Positions 16,257 through 25,108 of a stretch of 64,000 bases of DNA are shown here, piece after piece. The stretch lies in assembly GCF_000337775.1 (NCBI RefSeq), contig NZ_AOLQ01000069.1, positions 186,001 through 250,000 on the forward strand, given 5' to 3'. The stretch comes from Haloarcula vallismortis ATCC 29715. Lineage in GTDB: Archaea > Halobacteriota > Halobacteria > Halobacteriales > Haloarculaceae. Positions within the stretch are counted from its first letter, which is position 1, and every line of letters begins with the position of its first letter. Position numbers and translations under genes: made by a program. Under the pieces are notes generated by a model. The model saw only the letters and a list, made by a program, of their open reading frames with translations. It ran no database searches and was not told where the DNA came from.

Positions 16257-17806
16257 GTACACTCAAGGAGAACTGGCGCGTTGTTGCGCTGGTCTCACTG
16301 TTGTTACTCAGCGCTGTCGCGCTATTCATCCCTGGTGTTCCGCCCGGGACATCGGATACTGAAGGGGCCGGGGCCGCCAACCAGACGACGAACCTCCAGT
16401 ACGGCATTCAGCTCAGCGGTGGCACACGCATTCAGGCCCCAATCGTCGGCTATACTGCTGAAGGGGTCGGCGTTGCGCCCGCTGACGAAACGACCCTCGA
16501 ACAGTCTGTCTCAGATCGGTTGGGCGTCGACTCAATCGACGTACGCGCCTCCAATAGGACCGAAACAGTGGAGGTATTCTCGGACAACGTCACCGAATCG
16601 GAGTTCCAGTCTGCGCTGGAAGCGGAGGGTTACGAGCCGGATGAGATCCGGGCTGGTGTAACCCGAGAGACACGCGAAAATATGGTCTCGGTCATCAACG
16701 ATAAACTGCGTGAGTCAGCCTTGACCGGTGGCTCCGTTCAGCAGGTGAGTGCCCCGGGTGGGCGGAGCTTCATCAGCGTCACGGCCCCCGACAGGGGGCG
16801 TGAGGAACTCATCGGACTGCTCGAAGAGCGTGGCGTTGTCCGCGTGTACGCCGTTCACGACAACACTGAGAATGGGTCGTACGTCCGTGAGCAGGTCCTC
16901 TCGCAGGATGATCTGCGGGCCGGATCGGCAACGCGTAGCGAAACGCAAGGAACTCACGTCCCGGTAACGGTCGAACAGGGCGCTGCTGAACGCTACGCGA
17001 ACGACATGGTCGAGGCCGGTTTCGGCAGCGGGTCGACCTGCCGGCGCTCGGACTACGACCACGATAATCTCCAGAACTCGCAGGCGGACTGTCTGGTGAC
17101 GACGCTGAACGGCGAGCCGGTGTTCGTCGGCGGCGTCGACCCGGGACTTGGCCAGTCCTACCAGAACGGTGAGTTCGTCAACAACCCGCAGTTCATCATG
17201 CGGACCGGCAATATGTCTGAAGCGACTGAGCTTGAGCTCGCGCTGAAGGCCGGCCGGCTGCCGGCTCCGCTCAACTTTGACAACGCCGAAAGCCAGACGC
17301 TTTCGTCTGCGCTCGCTCAGGAGTTCCAGCAGCGCTCGCTGCTGACGGGCATTCTCGCCGTCATCGCGGTGAGCCTGGTGGTGTATCTCCGGTACGGACG
17401 GCCCGAGGTCGCCCTGCCGATGATCGTTACGGCGCTCTCTGAGGTGTTCATCCTCCTCGGATTCGTCGCGTTCGTCCAGTATCCGCTGAACCTCTCACAT
17501 CTGGCCGGGTTCATCGCGGTCATCGGAACGGGGGTGGACGACCTCATCATCATCGCCGACGAGATCCTCCAGCAGGGGAAAGTCGAGACCGGGCGCGTGT
17601 TCCAGAGCCGCTTCCGCAAGGCGTTCTGGGTCATCGGCGCGGCCGCGGCGACGACTATCGTCGCCATGAGCCCGCTGATGGTCCTCTCGCTGGGCGATCT
17701 CTCCGGGTTCGCCATCATCACCATCGTCGGCGTGCTCATCGGTGTGCTCGTGACGCGGCCGGCCTACGGTGACATCCTGCGGAGCCTCGTGCTGGACGAG
17801 GACTGA
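16253..17806 (+). CDS. secD: Protein-export membrane protein SecD
   Basis: A 517-residue partner of SecF. An N-terminal helix (residues 10-28), the LQYGIQLSGGTRIQ motif that opens the large extracellular P1 domain, and six C-terminal helices with GTGVDDLIIIADE, the SecD counterpart of the SecF helix-4 motif. The size is normal for archaeal SecD. The ATGA overlap with secF shows coupled translation. SecDF is thought to use the ion gradient to complete translocation outside the cell. It complements the Tat route used by the many lipoproteins here. Confidence 0.95.
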   Translation: MSTLKENWRVVALVSLLLLSAVALFIPGVPPGTSDTEGAGAANQTTNLQYGIQLSGGTRIQAPIVGYTAEGVGVAPADETTLEQSVSDRLGVDSIDVRASNRTETVEVFSDNVTESEFQSALEAEGYEPDEIRAGVTRETRENMVSVINDKLRESALTGGSVQQVSAPGGRSFISVTAPDRGREELIGLLEERGVVRVYAVHDNTENGSYVREQVLSQDDLRAGSATRSETQGTHVPVTVEQGAAERYANDMVEAGFGSGSTCRRSDYDHDNLQNSQADCLVTTLNGEPVFVGGVDPGLGQSYQNGEFVNNPQFIMRTGNMSEATELELALKAGRLPAPLNFDNAESQTLSSALAQEFQQRSLLTGILAVIAVSLVVYLRYGRPEVALPMIVTALSEVFILLGFVAFVQYPLNLSHLAGFIAVIGTGVDDLIIIADEILQQGKVETGRVFQSRFRKAFWVIGAAAATTIVAMSPLMVLSLGDLSGFAIITIVGVLIGVLVTRPAYGDILRSLVLDED

Positions 17807-17882
17807 CCGGCCCTCGCTCTCTGCCTGTTACGCAGTACTGTCTGGGTTGGAGAACGCCGATTCGCTGTCGAGCTGCGCCCGT

Positions 17883-18518
17883 TCAAAAGTCGCCCAGCGT
17901 CGCCTGTTCTGCCGCCGCCAGCACGTCGTCACACGTTGACCACGAACGCCGGGCACACGCTGGCAACTCGCCGTGGCGGTCGACGCAATCCGCGAGAAAC
18001 GACCGCGTCGTCGGGTCGCTGGGGTAGCCCGATCCCACATCGCCGTATTCCTCGGCCAGTTCCGCGACGTGTGCCTCGCGGGCCTCCTTCGCGATGATCG
18101 AGGCCGCACCGACCAGCGGGTCCGTCTCGTCGGCTCCGTGTTCCGCCGTTACGGTCACCTCAGCGTCAACGGCACCAGCGACCCGCCGGCCGAACCGCTC
18201 TGCGTCCGTGTCGCCGGCGTCGACCGTACCCGACAGGCCGTCTCGGGCCACCGCCGATAGCGCCTCGGCCTGTGCCTCGACGGTCAGTGTGTTCATGTCT
18301 GTCTCGTCGTCGTCGATGCGTTCGACCGGTATCTCGGCGACACCGACGGCGTCTGCGGACTCGTGGATTTCCTCGGCCAGTCGCTCGCGACGCTGTGGCT
18401 TGATGTCCTTCGAGTCGCCGACACCATCGGGTAGAGCCGCCGGCTCGGCCCGGACGGCGGCGGCGAACATCGACCCAAGGACCGGTCCTTTCCCGGCCTC
18501 GTCAACGCCAAATCGCAT
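17883..18518 (-). CDS. rnhB: Ribonuclease HII
   Basis: A 211-residue enzyme that cuts RNA in RNA-DNA hybrids, including single ribonucleotides in DNA. The catalytic acids are visible: DEAGKG near residue 6-11, then Asp in GTVDAGDTDA, and the ADETDPLVGAASIIAKEAR motif with its conserved Asp and Lys. The upstream extension of the frame by three codons is unlikely; ATG 18516-18518 gives the standard MRFGVDEAGKGP start. It sits 56 bases downstream of pus10 on the opposite side of no obvious promoter, so no operon can be claimed. Confidence 0.93.
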   Translation of the reverse strand: MRFGVDEAGKGPVLGSMFAAAVRAEPAALPDGVGDSKDIKPQRRERLAEEIHESADAVGVAEIPVERIDDDETDMNTLTVEAQAEALSAVARDGLSGTVDAGDTDAERFGRRVAGAVDAEVTVTAEHGADETDPLVGAASIIAKEAREAHVAELAEEYGDVGSGYPSDPTTRSFLADCVDRHGELPACARRSWSTCDDVLAAAEQATLGDF

Positions 18519-18574
18519 GGCTGGCACGTCGACGGCACTGCAAAACAGCTTCCGGTTGGACGGCTCTAGTCGTG

Positions 18575-19852
18575 TTACTGCTTGAGATACTCGTCTTTTG
18601 CGAACGGTTCGTCCTCGCCCTGCACGTCGATCACGTCGAGCGCCGTCACCACGGCGTCGGTGTCCAGCAGGCCAGCCAGGCTTGGCTCCGTGCGGCCCTC
18701 GTCGCTGGAGACGAGTTCTTTTACGTACAGGCCGCCCTCGCCGTGGATCCGGAGCTCGGCGTGGCGGTCGTCGGTCAGTTCGCCCTCGGCGTCGTACACC
18801 GTCCGCGTCCGGGTGATGTCGGCCCGTCGGTGGGTGACCCGCTGGGGCGTCTCCTGCTGGATGGTCGCCCCGTCCAGTTCCGCCAGCGCGTCCTGCAGAG
18901 CGTCGGCCTCGACCGGTGCCCCGAACTCCACGTCCATCCGGTAGGTCTTCGAGGCGTCCAGTTCCTTGACGCGTTCGACCATCTTGTGGGTCGCCAGCTG
19001 GAGGTCCGTCACCTCAACTTTCCCGTCGGCGAAGGCGTTGATGTCGGCTTCGAGTTCGTCGGCGGCCACGTCGCGTTTGCGGGGTTCCATCACTTCGATG
19101 ACGAACGGGCGACCGGAGTCGAGCATCCGTGCGTCGACATCCTCGCGGCCCGCGCCGTGGAACACTGCTTCTTCGCCGTCCATCGCCTCGCGGGCGACAG
19201 GCGCGGACAGTTGTTCGACGCTCTCGTCGTAGCGGTAGCCGCTGCCGTCACAGCCGTCGCAGGGCTCGCCCTGCCACAGTCCGGTACCGTTGCAGTCATT
19301 GCAAGGCCACTTCGTCTGGGGGATGTCGCGTTCGAGCTTGCGGTAGCGACCGTAGACGAACGCCGAGTTTACGTGTGTCTCCACCTCGTCCGTGGCGAGG
19401 TCGAGCGTGAGCTGGACCGCCGGGCGGCCGAACTCGACTTCTGCGCCGGTCAGGTCGCCGATGCGCTTGCCGACCTCGCGGTTGAGTTCAGTCTTGAGTG
19501 CCTCACCGGCGTCGGGTTCCAGACCCACGTCCTCCCGGAGCAGTTCGTCGTTCTCTTCGAGTAGCGGCGGCACCTTCGTCCCGACCTGGTAGGTGTCAAA
19601 GTCGTAGCCGCGGACGGCGCTTGCGGCCTGTTCGGCCCACCAGTCGAAGCGGTCACACTCGCCCTCACAGACCCAGCAGTCCTCGCCCGCTTCGAAGGGG
19701 TCGTCGTCTGCGAGTGCAACCGTCACCCGCAGGGCGTGGCCGCGTTCGGCGTTGGCCAGCCCGAAACTCCGGTCGGCGAAGAGTCGGCCGAGACAGGAAT
19801 CACACAGCGGCCCGGTCGCAAGCGCCGCACGGGCGTCCTCAAGTATGCTCAT
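18575..19852 (-). CDS. pus10: tRNA pseudouridine synthase Pus10
   Basis: A 425-residue enzyme that makes pseudouridine at positions 54 and 55 of archaeal tRNA. The N-terminal THUMP-like RNA-binding part carries zinc cysteines (LCDSC at 17-20, CWVCEGEC at 59-66). A second cysteine cluster at 184-201 (two CxxC units followed by Gly-rich turns) looks like a DnaJ-type zinc knuckle. The catalytic segment GREDVDARML (Asp238/Asp240) and SGRPFVIEV follow. A long upstream extension of the frame overlaps mscS and is rejected; ATG 19850-19852 gives MSILEDA. The product at position 54 is the substrate of TrmY, also encoded in this window. Confidence 0.93.
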   Translation of the reverse strand: MSILEDARAALATGPLCDSCLGRLFADRSFGLANAERGHALRVTVALADDDPFEAGEDCWVCEGECDRFDWWAEQAASAVRGYDFDTYQVGTKVPPLLEENDELLREDVGLEPDAGEALKTELNREVGKRIGDLTGAEVEFGRPAVQLTLDLATDEVETHVNSAFVYGRYRKLERDIPQTKWPCNDCNGTGLWQGEPCDGCDGSGYRYDESVEQLSAPVAREAMDGEEAVFHGAGREDVDARMLDSGRPFVIEVMEPRKRDVAADELEADINAFADGKVEVTDLQLATHKMVERVKELDASKTYRMDVEFGAPVEADALQDALAELDGATIQQETPQRVTHRRADITRTRTVYDAEGELTDDRHAELRIHGEGGLYVKELVSSDEGRTEPSLAGLLDTDAVVTALDVIDVQGEDEPFAKDEYLKQ

Positions 19853-19938
19853 TGCCTGAGCCGACGCGTCGCCACCGTAACTGCGTTTCGACCTCTCGGT
19901 CAACCGGGGGTCAGTCGGCCCTGCGACCGTGTCCGTCT

Positions 19939-21048
19939 TCACTCGCCCGCCACACCGCCTTCGTCTGTACCTTTCCGCGGCGCTCGGTCGAACAGTTCGC
20001 CCGGAATCTCCTCGGTCGAGAGAGAGACGGACCGCTGGGGGAACGGGATTTCGACGCCCTCGGCCTGGAACCGCTTGTAGATCGCGCTGTTGAGTTCGTG
20101 GGTCGCACGGGCCGTCAGGGCCGGGTTGCTGACCCAGCACAGCAGTTCGAAGTTCAGCGCGGAGTCGCCGAACTCCCGGAACCGGACCCGCGGGTTCGGG
20201 CGGTCCTGCACGAGGTCTTCGGCCTCTGCCAGTTCCAAGAGAATCTCTTCGACCCGGTCGATGTCTGTCCCGTAGGCGACGCCGACAGGGACGCGAATTC
20301 GGCGCTTTCGTCTCGGCGTGGACTCGTTGACGATGGCGGCGTTGTTGAGCTTCGAGTTCGGAACCGTGACGAGAATGTCGTCACGAGTGCGGATGACCGT
20401 CGAGCGCACGGAGATGTCCTCGACGCGGCCGCGTTCGCCGGTCTCCAGAACAACGAAATCGCCGACCGCGTACGTCCCATCCAGATACAGGGACAGCGAG
20501 CCGAAGAAGTTTGCCAGCGTGTCCCGGGCCGCTAGCCCGACGATGATACCCATAATCCCCGCCGAAGCCAACAGCGGCGTCACGTCGATGTCCCACAGAA
20601 CCAGCAGGAGGAAGATGCCCCCGCCGGAGACGAGCGCGCTCCAGACGTTCTGGAGGATGGGAACCATCTGTCGGTCGATGTACGCCGAGTCTGTGGCAAT
20701 GCTTGACGCCTGGCGGCCGATGCGAAGCAGCGTTACCATCCAGACGATGACGACGAGCGAAAGCGTCCCAGCCTCTAGTGAGACAGCAACGGCTGGCCGG
20801 ATGTCGTAAATCTGTGCGCCGGCGTACGCGCCGCCGAGACCGACCGTGACGTACACGGCGGTGTGAATCCCACGGAAGACGATGTCGTCGATGTCGCCCT
20901 CTGTGTGGGGTGTGACCTGCCTGAGCAATCGATCACCGAGGACACGGATGACCAGCGCAAGCGCGACCCCGCTGCCCACGAGTACCAGAAACCCCTGCCA
21001 GGCCGGCAGCCCCGACAGCAGGTCAACCATCCCACTTCCCAGTTGCAT
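19939..21048 (-). CDS. MscS-family mechanosensitive channel
   Basis: A 369-residue small-conductance mechanosensitive channel. Four N-terminal membrane helices are followed by the pore-lining helix and the hallmark sequence LAARDTLANFFGSLSLYLDGTYAVGDFV (about residues 165-200), then the cytoplasmic beta domain (PNSKLNN) and alpha/beta domain. It opens on osmotic downshock to release solutes, an obvious need for a halophile. Only 86 bases separate it from pus10 downstream, so the two may share a transcript. Confidence 0.92.
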   Translation of the reverse strand: MQLGSGMVDLLSGLPAWQGFLVLVGSGVALALVIRVLGDRLLRQVTPHTEGDIDDIVFRGIHTAVYVTVGLGGAYAGAQIYDIRPAVAVSLEAGTLSLVVIVWMVTLLRIGRQASSIATDSAYIDRQMVPILQNVWSALVSGGGIFLLLVLWDIDVTPLLASAGIMGIIVGLAARDTLANFFGSLSLYLDGTYAVGDFVVLETGERGRVEDISVRSTVIRTRDDILVTVPNSKLNNAAIVNESTPRRKRRIRVPVGVAYGTDIDRVEEILLELAEAEDLVQDRPNPRVRFREFGDSALNFELLCWVSNPALTARATHELNSAIYKRFQAEGVEIPFPQRSVSLSTEEIPGELFDRAPRKGTDEGGVAGE

Positions 21049-21137
21049 ACCCCCGCTTGGACACCGGTGCTATATATACTCCAGCGTCGACGGGCCGAAC
21101 CGAACGGCCTTTGTCCCGCGGCGTCCGCTCCGTGGGT

Positions 21138-21950
21138 ATGAACCCGATTCTCGTCGCTATTCTGCTTGGCCTGTTGCAGGGAGTGCTGGAGTGGATTCCG
21201 GTCTCCAGCGAGGGCGGCGTCGCACTCGCCTCGACGGTGGTCACGGGCGTTTCGCCCGCCGCTGCGACCCGCCTCGCACTGTTTCTCCACGCGGGGACGG
21301 CCGTCGCGGCGACGGCCTACTACCGCACCGAGGTCCGAACGATTCTCCGTTCGATCCGGCACCTCTCCCGCCGCCCGTTTGCCGACGAGACGGCGGATCT
21401 CTCCTTTATCATCATCGCGACGGCTGCGACTGCCGTCACCGGTCTTCCCGCGTACATGGCCCTCGACGCGGCTGTTTCGGAGCTAGAGGGCGGGCTCTTT
21501 CTGGCGCTGGTCGGCGGCCTGCTCGTCGTCACTGGCCTGCTCCAGCGCTTCGCCGCGGCGCTGTCGCTGGGCGAGCGAGAGATTCCAGACGGACTCGACG
21601 CCGTCCTCGTCGGGGTGTTGCAGGGGCTGGCCATCCTCCCCGGTGTCTCCCGGTCCGGAACGACGGTGAGTGCGCTGTTGCTCCGGGGTCACGAGGGCGA
21701 GTCATCGCTTCGGCTCTCGTTTCTCCTGTCGATTCCGGCCGCGCTCGCCGCGAACGCGCTGGTTCTGGTTGACGACGGTGTGCCGGCGATTGACCCGCTG
21801 CCGGCCGTCGTCGCCCTCGTCGTGAGCGCTGTCGTCGGCTATCTCACCGTCGGTGCGCTCGTTCGACTGGTCCGGCAGGTCCCGTTCTGGGCGGTCTGTA
21901 CGGTGTTCGGCGGTCTTGGTGTCGTGGGTGGACTGCTCGTCGCGCTGTAG
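21138..21950 (+). CDS. uppP: UppP/BacA-type polyprenyl-diphosphatase
   Basis: A 270-residue membrane protein with about eight helices. Two family motifs are visible: LEWIPVSSEGG near residues 17-27 and PGVSRSGTTVS near 172-182, with the catalytic Glu, Ser and Arg. The bacterial motif ends in Ser-x-Gly-His, but here the His is replaced by Gly. The enzyme dephosphorylates polyprenyl diphosphate to recycle lipid carrier; in archaea that could be dolichyl diphosphate released by protein glycosylation, which fits the genes at 34-48 kb. ATG 21138 was chosen because the upstream extension has no hydrophobic start. Divergent from mscS. Confidence 0.88.
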   Translation: MNPILVAILLGLLQGVLEWIPVSSEGGVALASTVVTGVSPAAATRLALFLHAGTAVAATAYYRTEVRTILRSIRHLSRRPFADETADLSFIIIATAATAVTGLPAYMALDAAVSELEGGLFLALVGGLLVVTGLLQRFAAALSLGEREIPDGLDAVLVGVLQGLAILPGVSRSGTTVSALLLRGHEGESSLRLSFLLSIPAALAANALVLVDDGVPAIDPLPAVVALVVSAVVGYLTVGALVRLVRQVPFWAVCTVFGGLGVVGGLLVAL

Positions 21951-21965
21951 CGACCAGAGGCCGGC

Positions 21966-22571
21966 TTACTCCTCGTACTTGACTTCGGTGCCGCTGGCGA
22001 CCGGCTGCAGGATGTACTCGCCTGTCTGGCCGCGCTTGACCGGCGTGAAATCGGCCGTGAACACGGTGCGGGTGTCCGCACGGATTTCGTACTCTTCCGT
22101 GAACTGTAGCGGCGCTTCGCCTGGTGTGTCTACTGTCGCGTCACCACCCTCAGCGAGCGTCGCGTCGACACCGGTCACATCTAGCTGGAGATACTCATAG
22201 GTGTCCACTTCGAGTTCGGTCTCGTCGACGAGCGAGGTGTTGCCGTCCTGCAGCTGGACGAGGTCGGCCTCCTGAGGGTCGTCGAACTCGTGGTACTCAC
22301 GGGCGTCGCTCGTGCTCGCTGTTGTCGATTCCTCGGTCGCTGTGTCTTCCTCCGAGGCCGGTTTGACCCAGAGGCCTGCCATCGTGACGATGCACGATTC
22401 GAAATCGCCGATGTCACCCGGCTGGTCGGTCACCTGTGTGGCGAGCGTTCCGGTTTCGGCTCCGCTGCCGGAACAACCGGCGAGGCCGACAGTGCTCGCT
22501 GCCGCGAGGCTGCCGGCGGCTTTCAGATAGTCGCGTCGAGAGGTCGCCTGCGTTCGCTGTGATTCTCGCAT
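21966..22571 (-). CDS. DUF4382-domain lipoprotein
   Basis: A 201-residue Tat lipoprotein: SRRDYLKAAG signal and lipobox ending at Cys33 (GLAGC). The mature domain opens with TLATQVTDQPGDIGDFESCIVTMAG, the start typical of DUF4382 (D-x-P beta-sandwich domain), and ends with a strand-rich EYILQPVASG. Function unknown; it is probably a cell-surface binding domain. A Ser/Thr/Glu-rich insertion at about residues 76-95 is likely a disordered loop. Start at ATG 22569-22571; the upstream extension lacks a signal peptide. Confidence 0.8.
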   Translation of the reverse strand: MRESQRTQATSRRDYLKAAGSLAAASTVGLAGCSGSGAETGTLATQVTDQPGDIGDFESCIVTMAGLWVKPASEEDTATEESTTASTSDAREYHEFDDPQEADLVQLQDGNTSLVDETELEVDTYEYLQLDVTGVDATLAEGGDATVDTPGEAPLQFTEEYEIRADTRTVFTADFTPVKRGQTGEYILQPVASGTEVKYEE

Positions 22572-22761
22572 ATAAATCGACCATCCACCCCAGTATAAAG
22601 GGACGGGTTGATACTCCATCCGAGTTCAGCCGAGTTTCGCTCGATTTTCCGGGTGTAAACGGAATCTGTCCACGAGTGGACAGCAGTTCAGCCGACGAAC
22701 CTGTTTCGGGGACGATACAACTTATTTATCTTCCGGCATCAATTTCATAGTAGCAACGGCC

Positions 22762-23628
22762 ATGAGTGGTGACGAACGCAAGCTAGTCGACACGTCGGGG
22801 GACTTCCAGTACGTCGTCCGCGATGGCGACCAGGTGTCCGACCCGAAGTGGCGCTCCTGTCGACTCATCGTCACCAACAAGCGACTCATTCTGGCGACGA
22901 ACGGCTCGAAGCAGCCGATTCCCCACTCCAACATCACCCTGCCCCCGGACCCCGATGACCTCGTGCCCGACGGTGGGACCGGCGGTGCGACCGCACTGGA
23001 GGTTGGCAACAATGTTCTGCTGGTCGATACGCCGAATCTGGACGACTTCGAGACAGAGTACGTCCGCGCCACGCTACAGGGCGAGGTCATCCTCGCGCGA
23101 CAGCAGGCGGTCGTCGGCGGCGTCGTTCAGGAGGACGCCGAGTGGAGCAAGGCACGGTTTCAACTGGACGACGACGTCATCCGCCTCCAGTTCCCCGGCG
23201 GCAAGCGCATGTCTTTCGAGATCGAAGACGTCGGCACCATCGAAACCGGGACCAGTCGGGTGATGGGCCAGGAACGAGAGGTCATCGAAGTCGAACACAC
23301 TGATGACCAGGACAGAAGCGTCGAAACGCACATCTCGGGGATGGACCACCACACGCGGGCGCTGAAGACACTCTTTACCCGCGTTATCGAAAACCGCGAG
23401 GACGATTACGAACTCTCGGAGATGGAGAGTCAGGTGTTGATGGCGCTTTACTCCGGCGTGTCACCGTTTGAGATGTCTGATTTCGTCGGAACGACGCCGG
23501 ATGAGGTCGAGGAAATCTATCAGAAACTGCTCGATATCGGTGCAGTTGACGAGGTCAGGGTGCGGACCGAGGTTGCGTTGAACGCGCAGGGGAGAAATAT
23601 GGCGAGTGAAGCGATGAGTGAGAAGTAG
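22762..23628 (+). CDS. cheF: Taxis protein CheF (first copy)
   Basis: A 288-residue archaeal CheF. In Halobacterium, CheF proteins link the Che signalling system, through CheY, to the archaellum motor. An N-terminal PH-like region (WRSCRLIVTNKRLIL) repeats in related form in the middle, and the C-terminal winged-helix part carries the family stretch ALYSGVSPFEMSDFVGTTPDEVEEIYQKLLDIGAV. It stands alone; no che or archaellum gene is within reach, and a second copy lies at 33262-34122. A hairpin follows its stop codon directly. Confidence 0.88.
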   Translation: MSGDERKLVDTSGDFQYVVRDGDQVSDPKWRSCRLIVTNKRLILATNGSKQPIPHSNITLPPDPDDLVPDGGTGGATALEVGNNVLLVDTPNLDDFETEYVRATLQGEVILARQQAVVGGVVQEDAEWSKARFQLDDDVIRLQFPGGKRMSFEIEDVGTIETGTSRVMGQEREVIEVEHTDDQDRSVETHISGMDHHTRALKTLFTRVIENREDDYELSEMESQVLMALYSGVSPFEMSDFVGTTPDEVEEIYQKLLDIGAVDEVRVRTEVALNAQGRNMASEAMSEK

Positions 23629-23647
23629 CGTGGCGCTCCGCGCCACG
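23629..23647. terminator. Hairpin directly after cheF
   Basis: CGTGGCGC and GCGCCACG form a perfect 8-base-pair stem around TCC, starting on the base after the cheF stop codon. No T-run follows, so it may act as a transcript-stabilising hairpin rather than a classic terminator. The next 280 bases (to 23927) contain no convincing gene. Confidence 0.45.
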
Positions 23648-23927
23648 GAACGAACGGCGACGCCGTGAGTAGCGAGGGGCGCGAACGTAGTGAGTGGCCC
23701 TCAGATAGCGACCGGGGAGCGACAGCGGCCCGCAAGCAGTAGAGCGACGCTACGAGCTACAAAACACTTTTCCGATAAAAATCAGTGGGGACCAGTCCCG
23801 AGCCAAACGGGAGAGCAACACCGCCGAACGGCCCACTCAGTGTGAGACACAGTACCGGTTCGACTGCGGGTCTTGCTGTAGCGCAGGCAGTTCAGACGGC
23901 CCCGCGGCTGTTCCCGTCTTGCCGCCG

Positions 23928-24179
23928 TTACTCGGGCAGGTACTCGACATCCTCAGCCTCTGTCACCGATACGCCGTCCGGGAGCTCTGATTCCGGGACC
24001 GGCGTCAGGGTGAGGACTTCATCCGCCTCGGTTCGTACCCATTCCTGCCCTGTTGCTTGACTCCAATCGTGTGGTTCCCAGTACCCCGACTCGAAGTGCA
24101 TCCAGATGTCGAGACCACTGTAGTACTCTCCTGTTGAACTTTCGTATATCATTGCTGATTCCACAGCGGCTGCTGCCAT
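23928..24179 (-). CDS. Small hypothetical protein
   Basis: An 83-residue acidic protein with aromatic-rich middle (GYWEPHDWSQATGQEW) and a beta-like C-terminus. I do not recognise it. Start chosen at ATG 24177-24179 because an AT-rich element (TAATAATA, 24203-24210) lies about 27 bases upstream; an ATG at 24152 is an alternative. It may be lineage-specific. It has no operon partner. Confidence 0.45.
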   Translation of the reverse strand: MAAAAVESAMIYESSTGEYYSGLDIWMHFESGYWEPHDWSQATGQEWVRTEADEVLTLTPVPESELPDGVSVTEAEDVEYLPE

Positions 24180-24362
24180 CGAAAAAGTCAATGCACCTAC
24201 ATGGTATTATTAGTACCGGCGGGGCCCAAATTCGCCAGGCTTGAGCATAGAAGGGTGCTTGGATAGTTCGGGTGCAACGGCGACTCGGCAACCGTCTGTG
24301 TGCGTGTGTGTATAGTTTTCAGGGGATTCCGTGACCCTGTTGCCATCGTGAAAGCGGGCGAC

Positions 24363-24578
24363 TTACTGCTGTTCCATCGCCAGCTCAAGCGACCAGAAGA
24401 AGCCGTAGTACGCGACGACGCCGCTGGCGAGCGTCAGGTAGTACGCCCACTGGGGAGCCGACAGCAGGTCGAAGATGACGCTCACGGCGGTCACCCAGGC
24501 GATGGCGAACACGAGGTCGACGAACATCCCCTGCTTGTGGTCGCGCACGTGGTCGCGAAGGGTGTCGACGACGCTCAT
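24363..24578 (-). CDS. Small two-helix membrane protein of the acetate operon
   Basis: A 71-residue protein: basic amphipathic start (DTLRDHVRDHKQG), then two membrane helices (about 20-40 and 46-66). Unknown function. It lies 52 bases downstream of the UspA gene in the run acs - symporter small subunit - symporter - uspA on the same strand, so it may be an accessory of that transporter operon. Confidence 0.6.
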   Translation of the reverse strand: MSVVDTLRDHVRDHKQGMFVDLVFAIAWVTAVSVIFDLLSAPQWAYYLTLASGVVAYYGFFWSLELAMEQQ

Positions 24579-24630
24579 CGGCGGCCTCGCGTCGTCCGTG
24601 GCGGTCGTAGTCGGTTCTGGCCCATGCTAG

Positions 24631-25104
24631 TCACGCCTCGATATCCGTGTCACCGTGAACGTCGACGACCAGCACCGGCAGCCGCGTTCGGCGCAGTACC
24701 TTCTCCGTGACACTCCCGAGAATGACACGCTTGAGGCCCGAGCGCCCGTGGGAGCCCATTACCACGAGATCGATGTCGTTGTCCTCGACGAACTTTCGGA
24801 TGGCACGCGCCGGTTCGCCGGCGGTGATGTGCTCTTTCACTTCAACGCCGTGTTCGGCGGCGCGGTCGCGGACGTAGCCGGTAGCTTCGTCTGCGTCTGC
24901 CTTCACCTCGGTCATCTCGTCGAGGTGACCCTGACGGATGCGGTCGACTTGCTCTGTGCCCAGCGAGTAGCTGGTGGCGTCAACGTCGACGACGTACAGC
25001 GCGTGGACCGTCGCGCCGTACTTCGAGGCGATGTCGACTGCCTGGTCGACCGCGTTTTCGGCGGTTTCGCTGCCGTCGGTCGGAACGAGGATATTGTCGT
25101 ACAT
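24631..25104 (-). CDS. Universal stress protein (UspA family)
   Basis: A 157-residue single Usp domain. The N-terminus MYDNILVPTDGSETA and the ATP-binding loop GSHGRSGLKRVILGSVTEKVLR (the G-x2-G-x9-G-S/T pattern) are complete, so it should bind ATP. In haloarchaea Usp proteins are often encoded next to transporters and may modulate them. Here the start lies 4 bases downstream of the symporter stop. An upstream in-frame extension is inside the symporter gene and is rejected. Confidence 0.92.
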   Translation of the reverse strand: MYDNILVPTDGSETAENAVDQAVDIASKYGATVHALYVVDVDATSYSLGTEQVDRIRQGHLDEMTEVKADADEATGYVRDRAAEHGVEVKEHITAGEPARAIRKFVEDNDIDLVVMGSHGRSGLKRVILGSVTEKVLRRTRLPVLVVDVHGDTDIEA

Positions 25105-25108
25105 TGGT

